A stretch of DNA of 64,000 nt, taken from positions 14,684 to 78,683 of the forward strand of contig DAOTWF010000035.1 in NCBI GenBank assembly GCA_034435835.1, given 5' to 3'. Positions 33,032 through 41,974 of this stretch are shown one piece after another (the first letter of the stretch is position 1; every line of letters starts with the position of its first letter). The notes under the pieces were generated by a model, which worked only from the letters and a program-made list of their open reading frames with translations, was not told the origin of the DNA and made no database searches. The stretch comes from CALJTV01 sp034435835. Lineage in GTDB: Bacteria; Chloroflexota; Dehalococcoidia; GIF9; UBA5629. The translations under genes and the position numbers were made by a program.

Positions 33032-35097
33032 TGAGACCGCTGAGATTTCTGAACACAGTTACGGCTGACCAATCGGGGCAGGCACTGCCCATGGCGATGG
33101 TATTGCTCATCATCGGCGGGCTGGTGATCGCTCCTCTGCTCAACTTTATCAGCGGCAATATGAAAGCAGCACAGGTCATCGAAGACAAGGTCTGCGATTT
33201 CTACGCCGCCGATGCCGGCATCGAGGACGGGCTGTGGAAGGTGAGGTATGACTACCTGCCCGACTGGCTCCTCGGCGATTGGACAGAGGAGACATATTCC
33301 CACGAGCCCTACACCTATATCATGCACGATAACAATAACCCGTCCGATGTGGTCACCGTGAACGGACGCCAGGTTGAAGTGAAGATAAAGCCCATCTGGG
33401 TGCTGGAGGGCCTGGAGGAACCGAGCTACCAGCAAGGACGGACACCGAGCGACCGCCTTATCACTTACGGCGGCAGGACAGACCAGACACCGGACGGCAG
33501 CCGCGGCATCTACACCATAAGCATAATGTACGATAATTCTCTGGGTACCGTCCTGGTGCAGCGGATAGGTTGCTGGCTGCCCGCCGGCTACAACTACATC
33601 AAAGGCTCCAGTAATCTGGAAAAAGCCTACGGACAGCCTTTCTACAAAGTGCCACAGACCTTCAGCCACAAGAGCGGCACCGTCGTGGTCTGGGACTATG
33701 GCTCAGGTATCAATTACAGCAGCCTCCCCTCACAGGGGACAAAGAAAGTCGTCACCTTCGAATTCGCCCCCAACGGCGATATGACCGATGCCTACGCCTG
33801 GGTGGTGACCAACAGGAACGAGATCAAACTCTCCTGGGACACCTCCAAAAAGATAATCGAGATCGCCTCTCACGCCCCCGCTGACGAAGGCAAGTACACC
33901 AGGGTCACCTGCCATATCGTCAAGAAGGAGTTCCAGCCATTGGGGTCCGCATTGCACGGCGATTATCGGGCTAGCGGCATCACCTTGATGCGTGACCACG
34001 ATAACGACTACCCCGACAGGGACAGGCGGGAAAGGCTGTACAAGGAGACGCGAGTGACCGTGGGACCGGGACAGCCCGTCTCCGTCCCGGAAGATGCTAC
34101 TGTGGAGCGCATCTTCCTCTACTGGTCGGGGTGGAAATGCAAGCCATGGAACATATGGAACCTTACCGAGGCACAGCACCAGGCACTGCTCATCCAGAGA
34201 GGTGTAAACAAAGTGGCATTCCGGGTGAAGGTGGGGGCAACAGAATTCCAGTCCATCGTCACCGCCAGCGTGTCTCAGGTGATGCCCAACGGCACCTCCC
34301 AGCTGAACCCGCATGGCTGGTCATACTCCTGCTTTGCCGATGTCACCAACCAGGTGGTGGACTTCTTTAAGGCGCGCAACGTTCCCTTCTACGGCAATGC
34401 CACCTACACCGTGGGGCACTGGGACTTCAGCACTACTTACGACCGCACCAATTACCGCTACGCGCTCTACAACTGGACGGAAAACCATCAGAACGAGACT
34501 ATAGCCGGCTACACCCGCTATCCGCTGGGCAGTCCCAGAAATGGTCAGCGCGACTGGGGCGGCGAGTATGAATATGAAGACCAAGGAAGCCAGGACGAAT
34601 GGTCACACGCCGGCTGGTCGGTGGTCATCATCTACTCCAGCCCCTCCACTCTGGGGCATCATCTTTACCTCTTCGACGAGCTCAAGCACTGCGTCCAGTA
34701 CGGTACGCTGGTCTTCAATATTAGGGGCTTCCTTGCTCCGCATGATGTCGCCTCCGACCCACAGGCTGCCAGGATTACGGTGTTCGTCGGTGAGGGTGAC
34801 CAGCACTACTCAGGCGACTACTTCCAGGTGAACGGCGTCTCTCTCTCTGACCAGTACAACCCGGCGAACAACGTCTGGAACGGGGTATCAAATGTACTGG
34901 GGCAGGCAGCCACCACCCATGAAGGTATCGACATAGACACCTTCATCGCCGGCGGCGGAAGCATCATCAAGCCCGGAGATACCCAGGCTGAAATCAGACT
35001 GCCCACCAATACCGATGTCTGGAACTTGGTCTATATCATCCTCTCCTTCCGCAGCGAGATAACCGTGGGCGGGGTGGTAGACTTCAAAGTGGAGTGA
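33031..35097 (+). CDS. Large PilX/GspK-like minor pilin with exported C-terminal domain (cassette 2)
   Basis: 688 residues. The N-terminus QSGQALPMAMVLLIIGGL and FYAADAGIEDGLWKVRYDY are the PilX_N/GspK pattern and closely match the cassette-1 protein (QGQVLPMALVLLTLGGF, YYDADAGVHKMLWHV). After residue 150 the protein differs: a region with YSISIM-like strands, then from about 340 to 600 a domain with RIFLYWSGWK, SYSCFADVTNQVVDFF and WSHAGWSVVIIYSSPS, reminiscent of DUF3344-type surface domains (tentative). Likely a tip adhesin alternative to the cassette-1 protein. Confidence 0.82.
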   Translation: MRPLRFLNTVTADQSGQALPMAMVLLIIGGLVIAPLLNFISGNMKAAQVIEDKVCDFYAADAGIEDGLWKVRYDYLPDWLLGDWTEETYSHEPYTYIMHDNNNPSDVVTVNGRQVEVKIKPIWVLEGLEEPSYQQGRTPSDRLITYGGRTDQTPDGSRGIYTISIMYDNSLGTVLVQRIGCWLPAGYNYIKGSSNLEKAYGQPFYKVPQTFSHKSGTVVVWDYGSGINYSSLPSQGTKKVVTFEFAPNGDMTDAYAWVVTNRNEIKLSWDTSKKIIEIASHAPADEGKYTRVTCHIVKKEFQPLGSALHGDYRASGITLMRDHDNDYPDRDRRERLYKETRVTVGPGQPVSVPEDATVERIFLYWSGWKCKPWNIWNLTEAQHQALLIQRGVNKVAFRVKVGATEFQSIVTASVSQVMPNGTSQLNPHGWSYSCFADVTNQVVDFFKARNVPFYGNATYTVGHWDFSTTYDRTNYRYALYNWTENHQNETIAGYTRYPLGSPRNGQRDWGGEYEYEDQGSQDEWSHAGWSVVIIYSSPSTLGHHLYLFDELKHCVQYGTLVFNIRGFLAPHDVASDPQAARITVFVGEGDQHYSGDYFQVNGVSLSDQYNPANNVWNGVSNVLGQAATTHEGIDIDTFIAGGGSIIKPGDTQAEIRLPTNTDVWNLVYIILSFRSEITVGGVVDFKVE

Positions 35098-35202
35098 TGC
35101 TAAAGCACCGCCACTTTTCTTAGCCCACCCCCTTGTTTTCCTTGCCCTAGAATGTTAAACTGAAGCTAATTTGCATACCGGGTACCGCAGGACAAAACAG
35201 TA

Positions 35203-35844
35203 ATGATGCCGACAAGTACGAAGGACAAGGCGGGAGACAAAGAGAAGAAAAAAGGCGTACTGGAAAGGCTCCCCAAACTCAGCCGTGCCAGCCAGACCAT
35301 CCTCATACTTGCCATGCTCGTCGCCATGTTCCTGCCCACTTACCTCATCTACTACCAGCAACCAAAAACACGGGCAACGCTACAGGCATCGCTTGCCAGC
35401 CTGCAGAAGGTGCTGGCGACAGAGGAGACACCTAAAGCCAAGCTGGAGGCTGAGCTGATCAAGGTAGAGGATGAGAACAAAGCCGCCAAAGCGAGCTACC
35501 CTGATGCCAGCCAGGTTCCCGAGCTGGTCAACCGCCTTATGGCACTGGCAAAAGAAAATGGTGCCACCGTCACTGGCACCAAAGTAGCCATCACCACGCT
35601 GCCGCCGCCCAAAGAAAAGAGTAAGACTGCCCCGACTGAAAGAATAGACACCATCCTCAATATCGATTTGAACTTAAAGGGGCAGGTGCCCCATTTCCAG
35701 AACTTCTTGCTGGCGCTGGACAAAGAGTTCCCTACCACCCGCATCAAGAAGGTGGCTTTCGCCATCCACAGCGAGGAGGGCAAAGAGGACACCTGTGAGC
35801 TGTCCCTCCTCGTGCTCTGTTATCCTGCGGAGAAGACCAAATGA
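35203..35844 (+). CDS. pilO: PilO-like type IV pilus alignment protein
   Basis: 213 residues: a charged cytoplasmic head, one membrane helix (TILILAMLVAMFLPTYLIYY at about 31-51), a coiled coil to about residue 100 (KLEAELIKVEDENKAAKASY) and an alpha-beta PilO/GspM-like domain ending VTGTKVAI...DLNLKGQVPHFQNFL. It would pair with the PilN part of the next protein. Its stop overlaps the next start by 4 bases (ATGA). PilO preceding PilM-PilN is the reverse of the common pilMNO order. Confidence 0.85.
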   Translation: MMPTSTKDKAGDKEKKKGVLERLPKLSRASQTILILAMLVAMFLPTYLIYYQQPKTRATLQASLASLQKVLATEETPKAKLEAELIKVEDENKAAKASYPDASQVPELVNRLMALAKENGATVTGTKVAITTLPPPKEKSKTAPTERIDTILNIDLNLKGQVPHFQNFLLALDKEFPTTRIKKVAFAIHSEEGKEDTCELSLLVLCYPAEKTK

Positions 35845-37280
35845 TAATACTGGACTTTGCCGATGACGAGATAAGGGCGTTGGTACTGAAGAAGAAGATG
35901 GTGGAACTCGCCACTACATTGCCACTGGAACCAGGGTGGATAAAGGATGGCGTCATCGTCGAGCCCACCGCCCTGGTTGAGCAGCTCAAGCAATTCCTCA
36001 CTACTAACAACATCACCGACACAGAAGCCATGGGCACCGTCAGCGGTCTGTACACCATCTACCGCTTGGTGAACATCCCCCGTGTACCGCCGAAGATGCT
36101 GGAGGACGCCGCCATCATCGAACTGGAGAAAAACATGCCAGTTTCGCTGGATGAACTTTATACCTTTTGGCAGGCAATAAACATCTCCCAGGACGAGCTT
36201 GCCCTGTGCCTTACGGGCGTGCGCCGTGAGGTCATCGACAGCATGGTGAACACCCTGCGCACCGCGGGTTTGCGCCCGCTGGTGCTGGAGCCCAGACCAT
36301 TAGCCCTGGCACGCCTTGCCGACGACCCGCACACCATCATCATAGATGCCCAGCCCACCAGCTTTGATATCGTCATCATCCTCAGCGGCATTCCGGTGCT
36401 GATGCGCACCGTACCCTTCTCCGCCGATGATACATATGGCAGAATGGCTGAGGTAAAGGACGAGCTGGAGAGGACCATCAATTTCTACAACCTCAGCCAT
36501 AAGGAGGCGCCGATAACTTCCCAAAGCCGCATCCCCATCATCGTCAACGGCGAGCTCCCTGGGCTTGCTGAAGCCACCGGCTATCACTGCAAGCCGCCGC
36601 TGGAACCGCTAGTGCTCTCCCACCACTCGCTGGACTTCACCAAATATGCTACGGCAGCCGGGCTTGTCCTCCGCGCACTGCGTTTGCAGGCTCCTTCGCC
36701 CATGCGTCTTACCATGAACGTCCTTCCCGAAATCTATCTCCCCAAGCGCCGCCGGGTGGGACAGTATGCCTTCTGGGGGTTTGTCCTCATGGCAACGCTC
36801 GCCTTTCTCTGGCTGGCTTCATTAACCGTAGCCGAGGTGAGGAAGACACAGGAGCTACAATCGCAGGTGAAGTCGCTGGAAATACGGGCACGCGTGCGGC
36901 AGGGCACGGAGAAGATGCTCAAAGAACTTCAAGCGAAGATAGCCACCGCCCAGGCTAGAAGAGACGTCTTCAAAAAGCCCATTGACATTGCCGCCAGCCA
37001 GCGGGCAAGCGTGATCGCCGATATCCGCACCGTCACCACTTCCATCACCAGCGGCACCCTCAAACTGACACACATCACCTGCTCCGACAAGGCCGCCGTG
37101 GGCGCTGATACCGCCCCACAGTTTGAGATGGAAATAACCGGCACCGCCACCTCGGAAAGCGCCATCCTGGACTACATAACCAGACTGCGGGATAGCGGCA
37201 GGTTCACCCAGGTGACCATCAAGGAGATGAAGGAAAAAAGCTACAACGAGTGGCAATTCACACTGTCACTGGCGCAGTAA
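35841..37280 (+). CDS. PilM-PilN fusion of the pilus alignment complex
   Basis: 479 residues. Residues 1-290 are an actin-like PilM domain (MIILDFADDEIRALVL, AAIIELEKNMPVSLDELY, IDAQPTSFDIVII, FSADDTYGRMAEVKDELERT). A membrane helix (YAFWGFVLMATLAFLWLASL, about 305-325) is followed by a coiled coil and a PilN-type ferredoxin-like domain (TLKLTHITCSDKA, LDYITRLRDSGRFTQVTI). In most pili PilM and PilN are separate proteins held by the PilN N-terminal peptide; here they are one chain, like GspL. Together with PilO it links PilB to the pilus. Confidence 0.87.
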   Translation: MIILDFADDEIRALVLKKKMVELATTLPLEPGWIKDGVIVEPTALVEQLKQFLTTNNITDTEAMGTVSGLYTIYRLVNIPRVPPKMLEDAAIIELEKNMPVSLDELYTFWQAINISQDELALCLTGVRREVIDSMVNTLRTAGLRPLVLEPRPLALARLADDPHTIIIDAQPTSFDIVIILSGIPVLMRTVPFSADDTYGRMAEVKDELERTINFYNLSHKEAPITSQSRIPIIVNGELPGLAEATGYHCKPPLEPLVLSHHSLDFTKYATAAGLVLRALRLQAPSPMRLTMNVLPEIYLPKRRRVGQYAFWGFVLMATLAFLWLASLTVAEVRKTQELQSQVKSLEIRARVRQGTEKMLKELQAKIATAQARRDVFKKPIDIAASQRASVIADIRTVTTSITSGTLKLTHITCSDKAAVGADTAPQFEMEITGTATSESAILDYITRLRDSGRFTQVTIKEMKEKSYNEWQFTLSLAQ

Positions 37281-37295
37281 CTCGCCATGAGAAAA

Positions 37296-37319
37296 GGGGA
37301 CACCTTTACAGACGTCCCC
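37296..37319 (+). terminator. Hairpin after the pilMN gene
   Basis: GGGGAC (37296-37301) pairs with GTCCCC (37314-37319); the right arm is followed by CTCTTTATTT. It lies 15 bp after the stop codon and before the convergent pilin gene. Confidence 0.5.
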
Positions 37320-37418
37320 CTCTTTATTTACACCTGTCCGCTAAGACTCAGCTATATCTCCAGCACCCGACCGCAGGTGTGTAAAGCCAGTTGTTGACAG
37401 CCGTTCCCCAGCCAGAGG

Positions 37419-37760
37419 CTATTCGGCGGGGCAGCTCGTCTGCTGCACCAGACACTCTCCGCTGGGGTCTGCAGTGATTGTATAAGCGCCCATAGGCTCG
37501 TCCTGCAGGTACCCCTTCTCAAGCAGCTCGTCCGTATCCGCTGGGCAGGCGCCCTCCTCCCAGCGGTAAGCGGTGGCGACGGTCTTGATATTGTGCAGCT
37601 CAGTGGCGCATGCCTGCTCCTGCCCCCTGCCGATGAAGCGGATCACGGCGATGGTGACCACGCCAGCCAGAGCAGCAAGGATGGAAATGACCACCAATAG
37701 CTCGATGAGGGTGAAGCCTAATTCGCCGTACCTGAAGCTCCGTAAGAACCTTTTCATCAC
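37419..37760 (-). CDS. Type IV pilin, GspG/PilA-like
   Basis: 113 residues. The N-terminus MMKRFLRSFRYGELGFTLIE continues with LLVVISILAALAGVVTIAVI: a short leader, Gly-Phe cleavage site and Glu5, the canonical pilin signal. The domain ACATELHNIKTVATAYRWEEG, GYLQDEPMGAYTI and a C-terminal CLVQQTSCPAE (possible disulfide) resembles the short GspG major pseudopilins. It is the best candidate for the main fibre subunit. It is transcribed opposite to the rest of the locus, with about 200 bp of upstream sequence containing the second palindrome. Confidence 0.9.
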   Translation of the reverse strand: MMKRFLRSFRYGELGFTLIELLVVISILAALAGVVTIAVIRFIGRGQEQACATELHNIKTVATAYRWEEGACPADTDELLEKGYLQDEPMGAYTITADPSGECLVQQTSCPAE

Positions 37761-37894
37761 TTTTGGCTACCTCCATCTATAATCATTCAAGTCGCCCTCA
37801 AGGCGACCTTCCACACACTCAATCATACCTGCTAAATTGTAACCTGTCAACTACCCGAAGCTGTCTGAAGCTAATGAATTGGTCACAGTCTCAA

Positions 37895-37912
37895 CTAGTA
37901 CTTTAGTCCTAG
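37895..37912. promoter_or_regulatory. Near-copy of the pilus-locus palindrome
   Basis: CTAGTACTTTAGTCCTAG: 8-bp arms with one mismatch around TT, sharing the TAGTACT-NN-AGT core with the palindrome at 32021-32038. It lies in the divergent gap between the GspG-like pilin (minus) and the ThiF-like gene (plus). On plus it would overlap a weak TTGGTC-17-TTTAGT promoter. Confidence 0.45.
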
Positions 37913-37993
37913 CACCGGTTTCCACGGACATGGCTGCCGCAGCTAGGTGAACGCTGCAGCGTAGTGCCGGCAAGCCACCGTTCTGGTATCATA

Positions 37994-38827
37994 ATGACAT
38001 CCATGGAGACTAATGTGCGACCAGCAGCGGAACAGCCCCAGGTCTTGAGCCTTGAATCTTGCAGGGAACTTGCCAGGGCGAAGCGCCTGCCGCTAAGGGC
38101 GGCTGAAATTATGGCGCTGGAGCAGGGCTCCGTCCCCCACCGCTACCTGCGCAACATCGGCACCATCGGTATCGAAGGGCAGCTGAGGCTGCTTCGGTCC
38201 TGTGCGGCAGTAGTCGGCGCTGGCGGCTTAGGCGGCACCATCATCGAACTGCTGGCAAGGATGGGAGTGGGCAGGATTATCATCATAGATGATGACCGCT
38301 TCGCCGAGCAGAACTTGAACCGCCAGATAATGTGCACCGAAAGGGACATCGGGAAGTACAAGGCGGCGGTCGCCGCCAGGAGAGTGAAGAGGGTGAACCC
38401 CGCGGTGAGCGCTATCCCCATCACCGAAAGGCTTACCAAAAAAAACGCCGTGAGACTGCTCAAGGACGCAGATGTTGTGGTGGACGGGCTGGACAACCTG
38501 CCCTCAAGGCTCGCCGTGGAGAAAGCCTGCCGTGAGCTTAAAGTGCCCTTCATCCACGGCAGCATCGCCGGCTTCTGCGGACAGTTCATGACCGTCTATC
38601 CCGAAGACCCGGGGTTGGAGGCTGTCTATGGCACCATGAGCAGCCTGCCCGATACCGGCATGGAGGTGAGGCTGGGGAACCCGGCGACCACCCCGGCGCT
38701 GGTCGCCACCCTTCAGGTGCAGGAGGCGGTGAAGATAATCACCGGCGTGGGCGAGCCTATCCGTAACCGCCTCTTGGTGGTCGATCTCATAAGCAGTACA
38801 CTGCAGAGCCTCGAGGTCAGGGGGTGA
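37994..38827 (+). CDS. HesA/MoeB/ThiF family adenylyltransferase
   Basis: 277 residues from ATG 37994 (a GTG ten codons earlier is possible). E1-like enzymes adenylate the C-terminal glycine of a ubiquitin-like sulfur carrier. Visible are the family leader RYLRNIGTIGIEGQLRLL, ATP-binding GAGGLGG near 85, DDDRFAEQNLNRQI with the catalytic Arg, and DVVVDGLDNLPSR with the metal-binding Asp. The zinc CxxC pairs of canonical MoeB are absent, as in the short HesA-type proteins. The MoaD-like carrier gene overlaps its end, so they form a pair. Why it sits inside a pilus locus is unclear. Confidence 0.88.
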   Translation: MTSMETNVRPAAEQPQVLSLESCRELARAKRLPLRAAEIMALEQGSVPHRYLRNIGTIGIEGQLRLLRSCAAVVGAGGLGGTIIELLARMGVGRIIIIDDDRFAEQNLNRQIMCTERDIGKYKAAVAARRVKRVNPAVSAIPITERLTKKNAVRLLKDADVVVDGLDNLPSRLAVEKACRELKVPFIHGSIAGFCGQFMTVYPEDPGLEAVYGTMSSLPDTGMEVRLGNPATTPALVATLQVQEAVKIITGVGEPIRNRLLVVDLISSTLQSLEVRG

Positions 38828-39114
38828 AGATGGCGAAGGTGACGGTGAAGTTCTACAGCCTGTGGCAGGTCTACGCCGGAGCAGAGTCATTTAATGTGGA
38901 AGCAGATGACCTGGCTGGTGCATTAGAGCAGGTGGAGCAACAGTTCGGCGCCCGCATCCGCGAGGGGCTGAAGGCAAAGGGTGTGGAGGTTTCTGGGAAG
39001 ATAAAGGAGTTCTCGCTGGTGCTGCTCAACGGCACCAATATCAAGCAGGCGAAGGATGCCGTGTTGAAGGATGGCGACACCCTTCATATCATGCCGCCGC
39101 TGGCTGGCGGATAG
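38824..39114 (+). CDS. MoaD/ThiS-family sulfur carrier protein
   Basis: 96-residue ubiquitin-like protein ending in the required Gly-Gly (HIMPPLAGG). VKFYSLWQVYAGAE and VLLNGTNIKQ...DGDTLHIMPP follow the MoaD pattern. It would be adenylated and thiocarboxylated by the ThiF-like enzyme encoded directly upstream, with which it overlaps by 4 bases, and donate sulfur for molybdopterin/tungstopterin or thiamine synthesis. Start either GTG 38824 (coupled) or ATG 38830. Confidence 0.88.
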   Translation: MKMAKVTVKFYSLWQVYAGAESFNVEADDLAGALEQVEQQFGARIREGLKAKGVEVSGKIKEFSLVLLNGTNIKQAKDAVLKDGDTLHIMPPLAGG

Positions 39115-39128
39115 AGTATAATACGAGG

Positions 39129-39893
39129 GTGGACTATCTCTGGACGGGGCTGTTCTTCGTCATCGGCGCCTGCTTCGGCAGCTTCCTCAACGTGGTCGCT
39201 GACAGGCTGCCGAGGGGAAAGTCCATCATCTCCCCTCCCTCCCACTGCGAAAACTGCGGTCACCGGCTCTCGACAGAGGACAACATCCCCATAATCAGCT
39301 ACCTCTGGCTCAGGGGGCGCTGCCGCTACTGCGGGGCAGCTATCCCCTGCCGCATATTCTGGGTGGAGCTGGGCACTGGTGCACTGTCCGCCTTCCTCTT
39401 CTGGCATTACGGCTTCAGCTATCTCCTGCCGCTGATGATGGTCTACAGTTACATCTTCATTGTGCTCACGGTGACCGACCTGGAGCACGGGCTGCTGCCC
39501 AACAAAATAGTCTATCCGGCGATAGCCATCGCCTCTGCCGTGGCGCTGACGGCACATTTCCTGCACCTCCATGGTCTCCCTGACCTCAAAAGCGCCGCCA
39601 TCGGCGGAGCCATCGGCTTTTTCTTTTTATTCATACCCGCCATCATCTCCCGAGGGATGGGCTGGGGTGATGTCAAGCTGGCAGCTTTCATGGGGCTGGC
39701 TACAGGCTTTCCGCTGGTGCTGCTGGCACTTTTCCTCAGCATCATCGCAGGGGGGCTGGTGGCGGCGGTGCTGCTCTTGCTCAAAATAAAAGGGCGCAAG
39801 GACGCCATCCCTTTCGGTCCCTTCCTCTCGGTGGGCACACTGGTAGCCCTCCTCTGGGGAGCAGACATCCTCGCCCGGCTTGGCTTCGTCTGA
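39129..39893 (+). CDS. pilD: Prepilin peptidase / N-methyltransferase
   Basis: 254-residue polytopic membrane aspartyl protease that removes prepilin leaders and methylates the new N-terminus. The cytoplasmic zinc module CENCGHRLSTEDNIPI...CRYCGAAIPC has the four cysteines near residues 39-80. Catalytic aspartates lie in VTDLEHGLLPNK and GMGWGDVKLAAFMG. About seven further membrane segments are visible. GTG start. It serves the five prepilins of this locus. Confidence 0.95.
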   Translation: MDYLWTGLFFVIGACFGSFLNVVADRLPRGKSIISPPSHCENCGHRLSTEDNIPIISYLWLRGRCRYCGAAIPCRIFWVELGTGALSAFLFWHYGFSYLLPLMMVYSYIFIVLTVTDLEHGLLPNKIVYPAIAIASAVALTAHFLHLHGLPDLKSAAIGGAIGFFFLFIPAIISRGMGWGDVKLAAFMGLATGFPLVLLALFLSIIAGGLVAAVLLLLKIKGRKDAIPFGPFLSVGTLVALLWGADILARLGFV

Positions 39894-40075
39894 CGAGTCA
39901 GACAAAAGTATGATGCCCCATCCGTCAGACGGCTGATTATGTTTAGCCACTTCCACCGCCGGGAAACCAGCCGTATTCACGATGGCGGGCAGACGGCAAG
40001 GGGATAAAATATGCGTGATATCGCTTTCGTCTCGATCCCCTCTCCAGTAGGGAGGGGAAATTTTCTAAATACACG

Positions 40076-40924
40076 GTGAAATATATGAAAAATACTGTAC
40101 AGCAAAGAGATGTTATTTTCGGAAGTCACGGAGTAAAGCTTGCGGGCAGACTGTTCCTGCCGACAGAAGTCTGTGGGCAGGTACCAGCAGTCATATGGTG
40201 CCACGGCTTCGGCGCCAGCAAGAAGGCAGTTGAGCCTTGTGCCCGTGCCCTGGCTGAGTGCGACATCGCCAGCCTTATCTTCGATTTCCGCGGGCACGGC
40301 GAAAGCGGGGGCGCAATGGATGGTCTGCCAGTAGACGACGTGCTCGATGCCCAGGAATTACTGTGCCGTCAACCTGAGATTGATGCAGGACAGATAGCCA
40401 TCGTCGGTCACAGCCTAGGTGCTATGACAGCCATCTTCGCTGCCGTGGAGGTGAAACCCAGGGCGCTCGTGCTCCTCTCCTGCCCGCCGGAGACCAGCGA
40501 TGAGTTCCCCGCCGATGGTGACACCAGCAGCTACGGTCACTGGGGCAAGGATATCGTCCTGGAGTATCCCAAACACGGTGCCTTCCCCTGGCTCAAGGGC
40601 ATCGCCGCCATCGCCTGCCGCCTTTGGATGACAGTCAGCGGTTTCACCGTCAGGGTGAACTGGCAGAAATTCCTAGATGCCCTGCGCGAGCTTAAGATGT
40701 GTCAGGCATTGCAAAAGATGGACGATTGCGCCAAGCTGTTCGTCTTCTGTCTGGGCGACAGGGTGACACCCTACCATAAGTCGGCGCTGGTATACCAAGC
40801 AACACCCTTGCCCAAAGATGCGCTGGTGATCCAAGGCGGCAACCATACTGCGCCGCTCTCTAGAAAAGACCTTCGCAACCGCTGGCTGGAATGGACGGTG
40901 GACAGCCTGCAGGACAGGAGGTAG
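40076..40924 (+). CDS. Alpha/beta hydrolase (dienelactone hydrolase / lysophospholipase-like)
   Basis: 282 residues. WCHGFGASKKAVEP is the oxyanion region, IVGHSLGAMTA the nucleophile elbow (Ser in GHSLG), and GGNHTAPL near 265 the catalytic His; FCLGDRVTP carries the probable Asp. The closest shape is small alpha/beta hydrolases such as YitV/FrsA types. Starts at GTG 40076 or ATG 40085. Substrate unknown. Confidence 0.85.
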   Translation: MKYMKNTVQQRDVIFGSHGVKLAGRLFLPTEVCGQVPAVIWCHGFGASKKAVEPCARALAECDIASLIFDFRGHGESGGAMDGLPVDDVLDAQELLCRQPEIDAGQIAIVGHSLGAMTAIFAAVEVKPRALVLLSCPPETSDEFPADGDTSSYGHWGKDIVLEYPKHGAFPWLKGIAAIACRLWMTVSGFTVRVNWQKFLDALRELKMCQALQKMDDCAKLFVFCLGDRVTPYHKSALVYQATPLPKDALVIQGGNHTAPLSRKDLRNRWLEWTVDSLQDRR

Positions 40925-40926
40925 GT

Positions 40927-41892
40927 ATGAGAACAGTACTCATCACCGGTGGCGCGGGAAGGCTCGGTATCATCGTCTGTCAGGCTTTTCTTGACCGTGG
41001 CTACCGGGTGCGAGTGTTCGACCTGAACGCCCCCAAGAACCGCGGCAACCTGAAGAAGCTCCGCTCCGCAGAAAGAGTGGAGGTATGTTGGGGGGACATC
41101 ACCCAGCCCCATCTGATAGCACCGGCGTTAAACGGTGTAGACGCCGTCGTCCACATGGCAGCGGTGCTGCCGCCGCTGACAGATAGGCACCCCGAGCTAG
41201 CATACAGGGTCAATGTGGTCGGTACCAGGAACCTGGTCGACCTTATTAAAGAGACACCAAAGCCACTGCCGTTCGTCTTCACCTCGTCGGTGGCTGTTTT
41301 TGGCTGCCAGCCTGATATGCATGAGCCGCTATCGCCGGAAAAGACGCCTCCAAAGCCGGTGGACGTCTATGGTAAGACCAAGCTTGAAGCAGAAAAATTG
41401 CTCCGGGAGTCAGGCATAGACTTTGTCATCCTGCGGCTCACCGCCACCATGTACCTGGACTTCACCATCTCTGATATCAAGAGGATGTTTACAGCGCCGC
41501 CGGAGACGCCGGTGGAGTTCTGTCACCCCAAAGATGCTGCTACCGCCATCGTCAATGCGGTGGAGAATTTTGATAAGGTGAATGGTGAGACACTGGTGAT
41601 AAGCGGTGGTCCCCACCAACGGATGTCCTACGGCGAGATGGTGGGTTCCATCCTGGGGCTCATGGGCTTGCCATTACCACCCAGAGAGAAGTTCTCCAGA
41701 GAGCCATTCTATCTACACTGGTACGATACCGCAAAGGCTCAGGCGCTGCTGTTCTTCCAACAACATAGCTTCAGCGATTACCTCCGAGACCTCGCCCGCT
41801 CTATTTCACAGAAGTACGGTCCGGGCTTTCTCGGCTTCATGAGACACGTGGTCAGCCCGGTGCTGGGAAAAGTAATCGTCCAGTTCTTTTAG
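40927..41892 (+). CDS. NAD(P)-dependent epimerase/dehydratase (extended SDR)
   Basis: 321 residues. ITGGAGRLGIIVCQAFL is the Rossmann loop, AVVHMAAVLPP the NNAG-like segment, FTSSVAVFG the catalytic Ser/Thr region and VYGKTKLEAEKLL the Tyr-x3-Lys. The second half is helical with a hydrophobic end. Substrate unknown; sugar-nucleotide or sterol-like hydroxy dehydrogenases share this form. ATG 40927 follows GGAGG and is preferred to an upstream in-frame ATG lying within the hydrolase gene. Confidence 0.85.
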   Translation: MRTVLITGGAGRLGIIVCQAFLDRGYRVRVFDLNAPKNRGNLKKLRSAERVEVCWGDITQPHLIAPALNGVDAVVHMAAVLPPLTDRHPELAYRVNVVGTRNLVDLIKETPKPLPFVFTSSVAVFGCQPDMHEPLSPEKTPPKPVDVYGKTKLEAEKLLRESGIDFVILRLTATMYLDFTISDIKRMFTAPPETPVEFCHPKDAATAIVNAVENFDKVNGETLVISGGPHQRMSYGEMVGSILGLMGLPLPPREKFSREPFYLHWYDTAKAQALLFFQQHSFSDYLRDLARSISQKYGPGFLGFMRHVVSPVLGKVIVQFF

Positions 41893-41974
41893 CCCCTTAC
41901 CTTGCCCTGCCCGTAAAGGGAGAGAGAGGCATAAAGCGACCCTTTTCACATATGGTAATACGGCATTCCGGCTG

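Noticed and set aside
33730..34314. 194-residue minus-strand frame in the cassette-2 K-like gene
   Set aside because: Shadow of a GC-rich coding gene; composition is Val/Gly/His-rich without any domain.
39990..40075. Inverted repeat CCCCTCTCC/GGGAGGGG as a terminator after pilD
   Set aside because: The stem has a bulge and only AAATTTT follows; too weak and too far from the stop to call.
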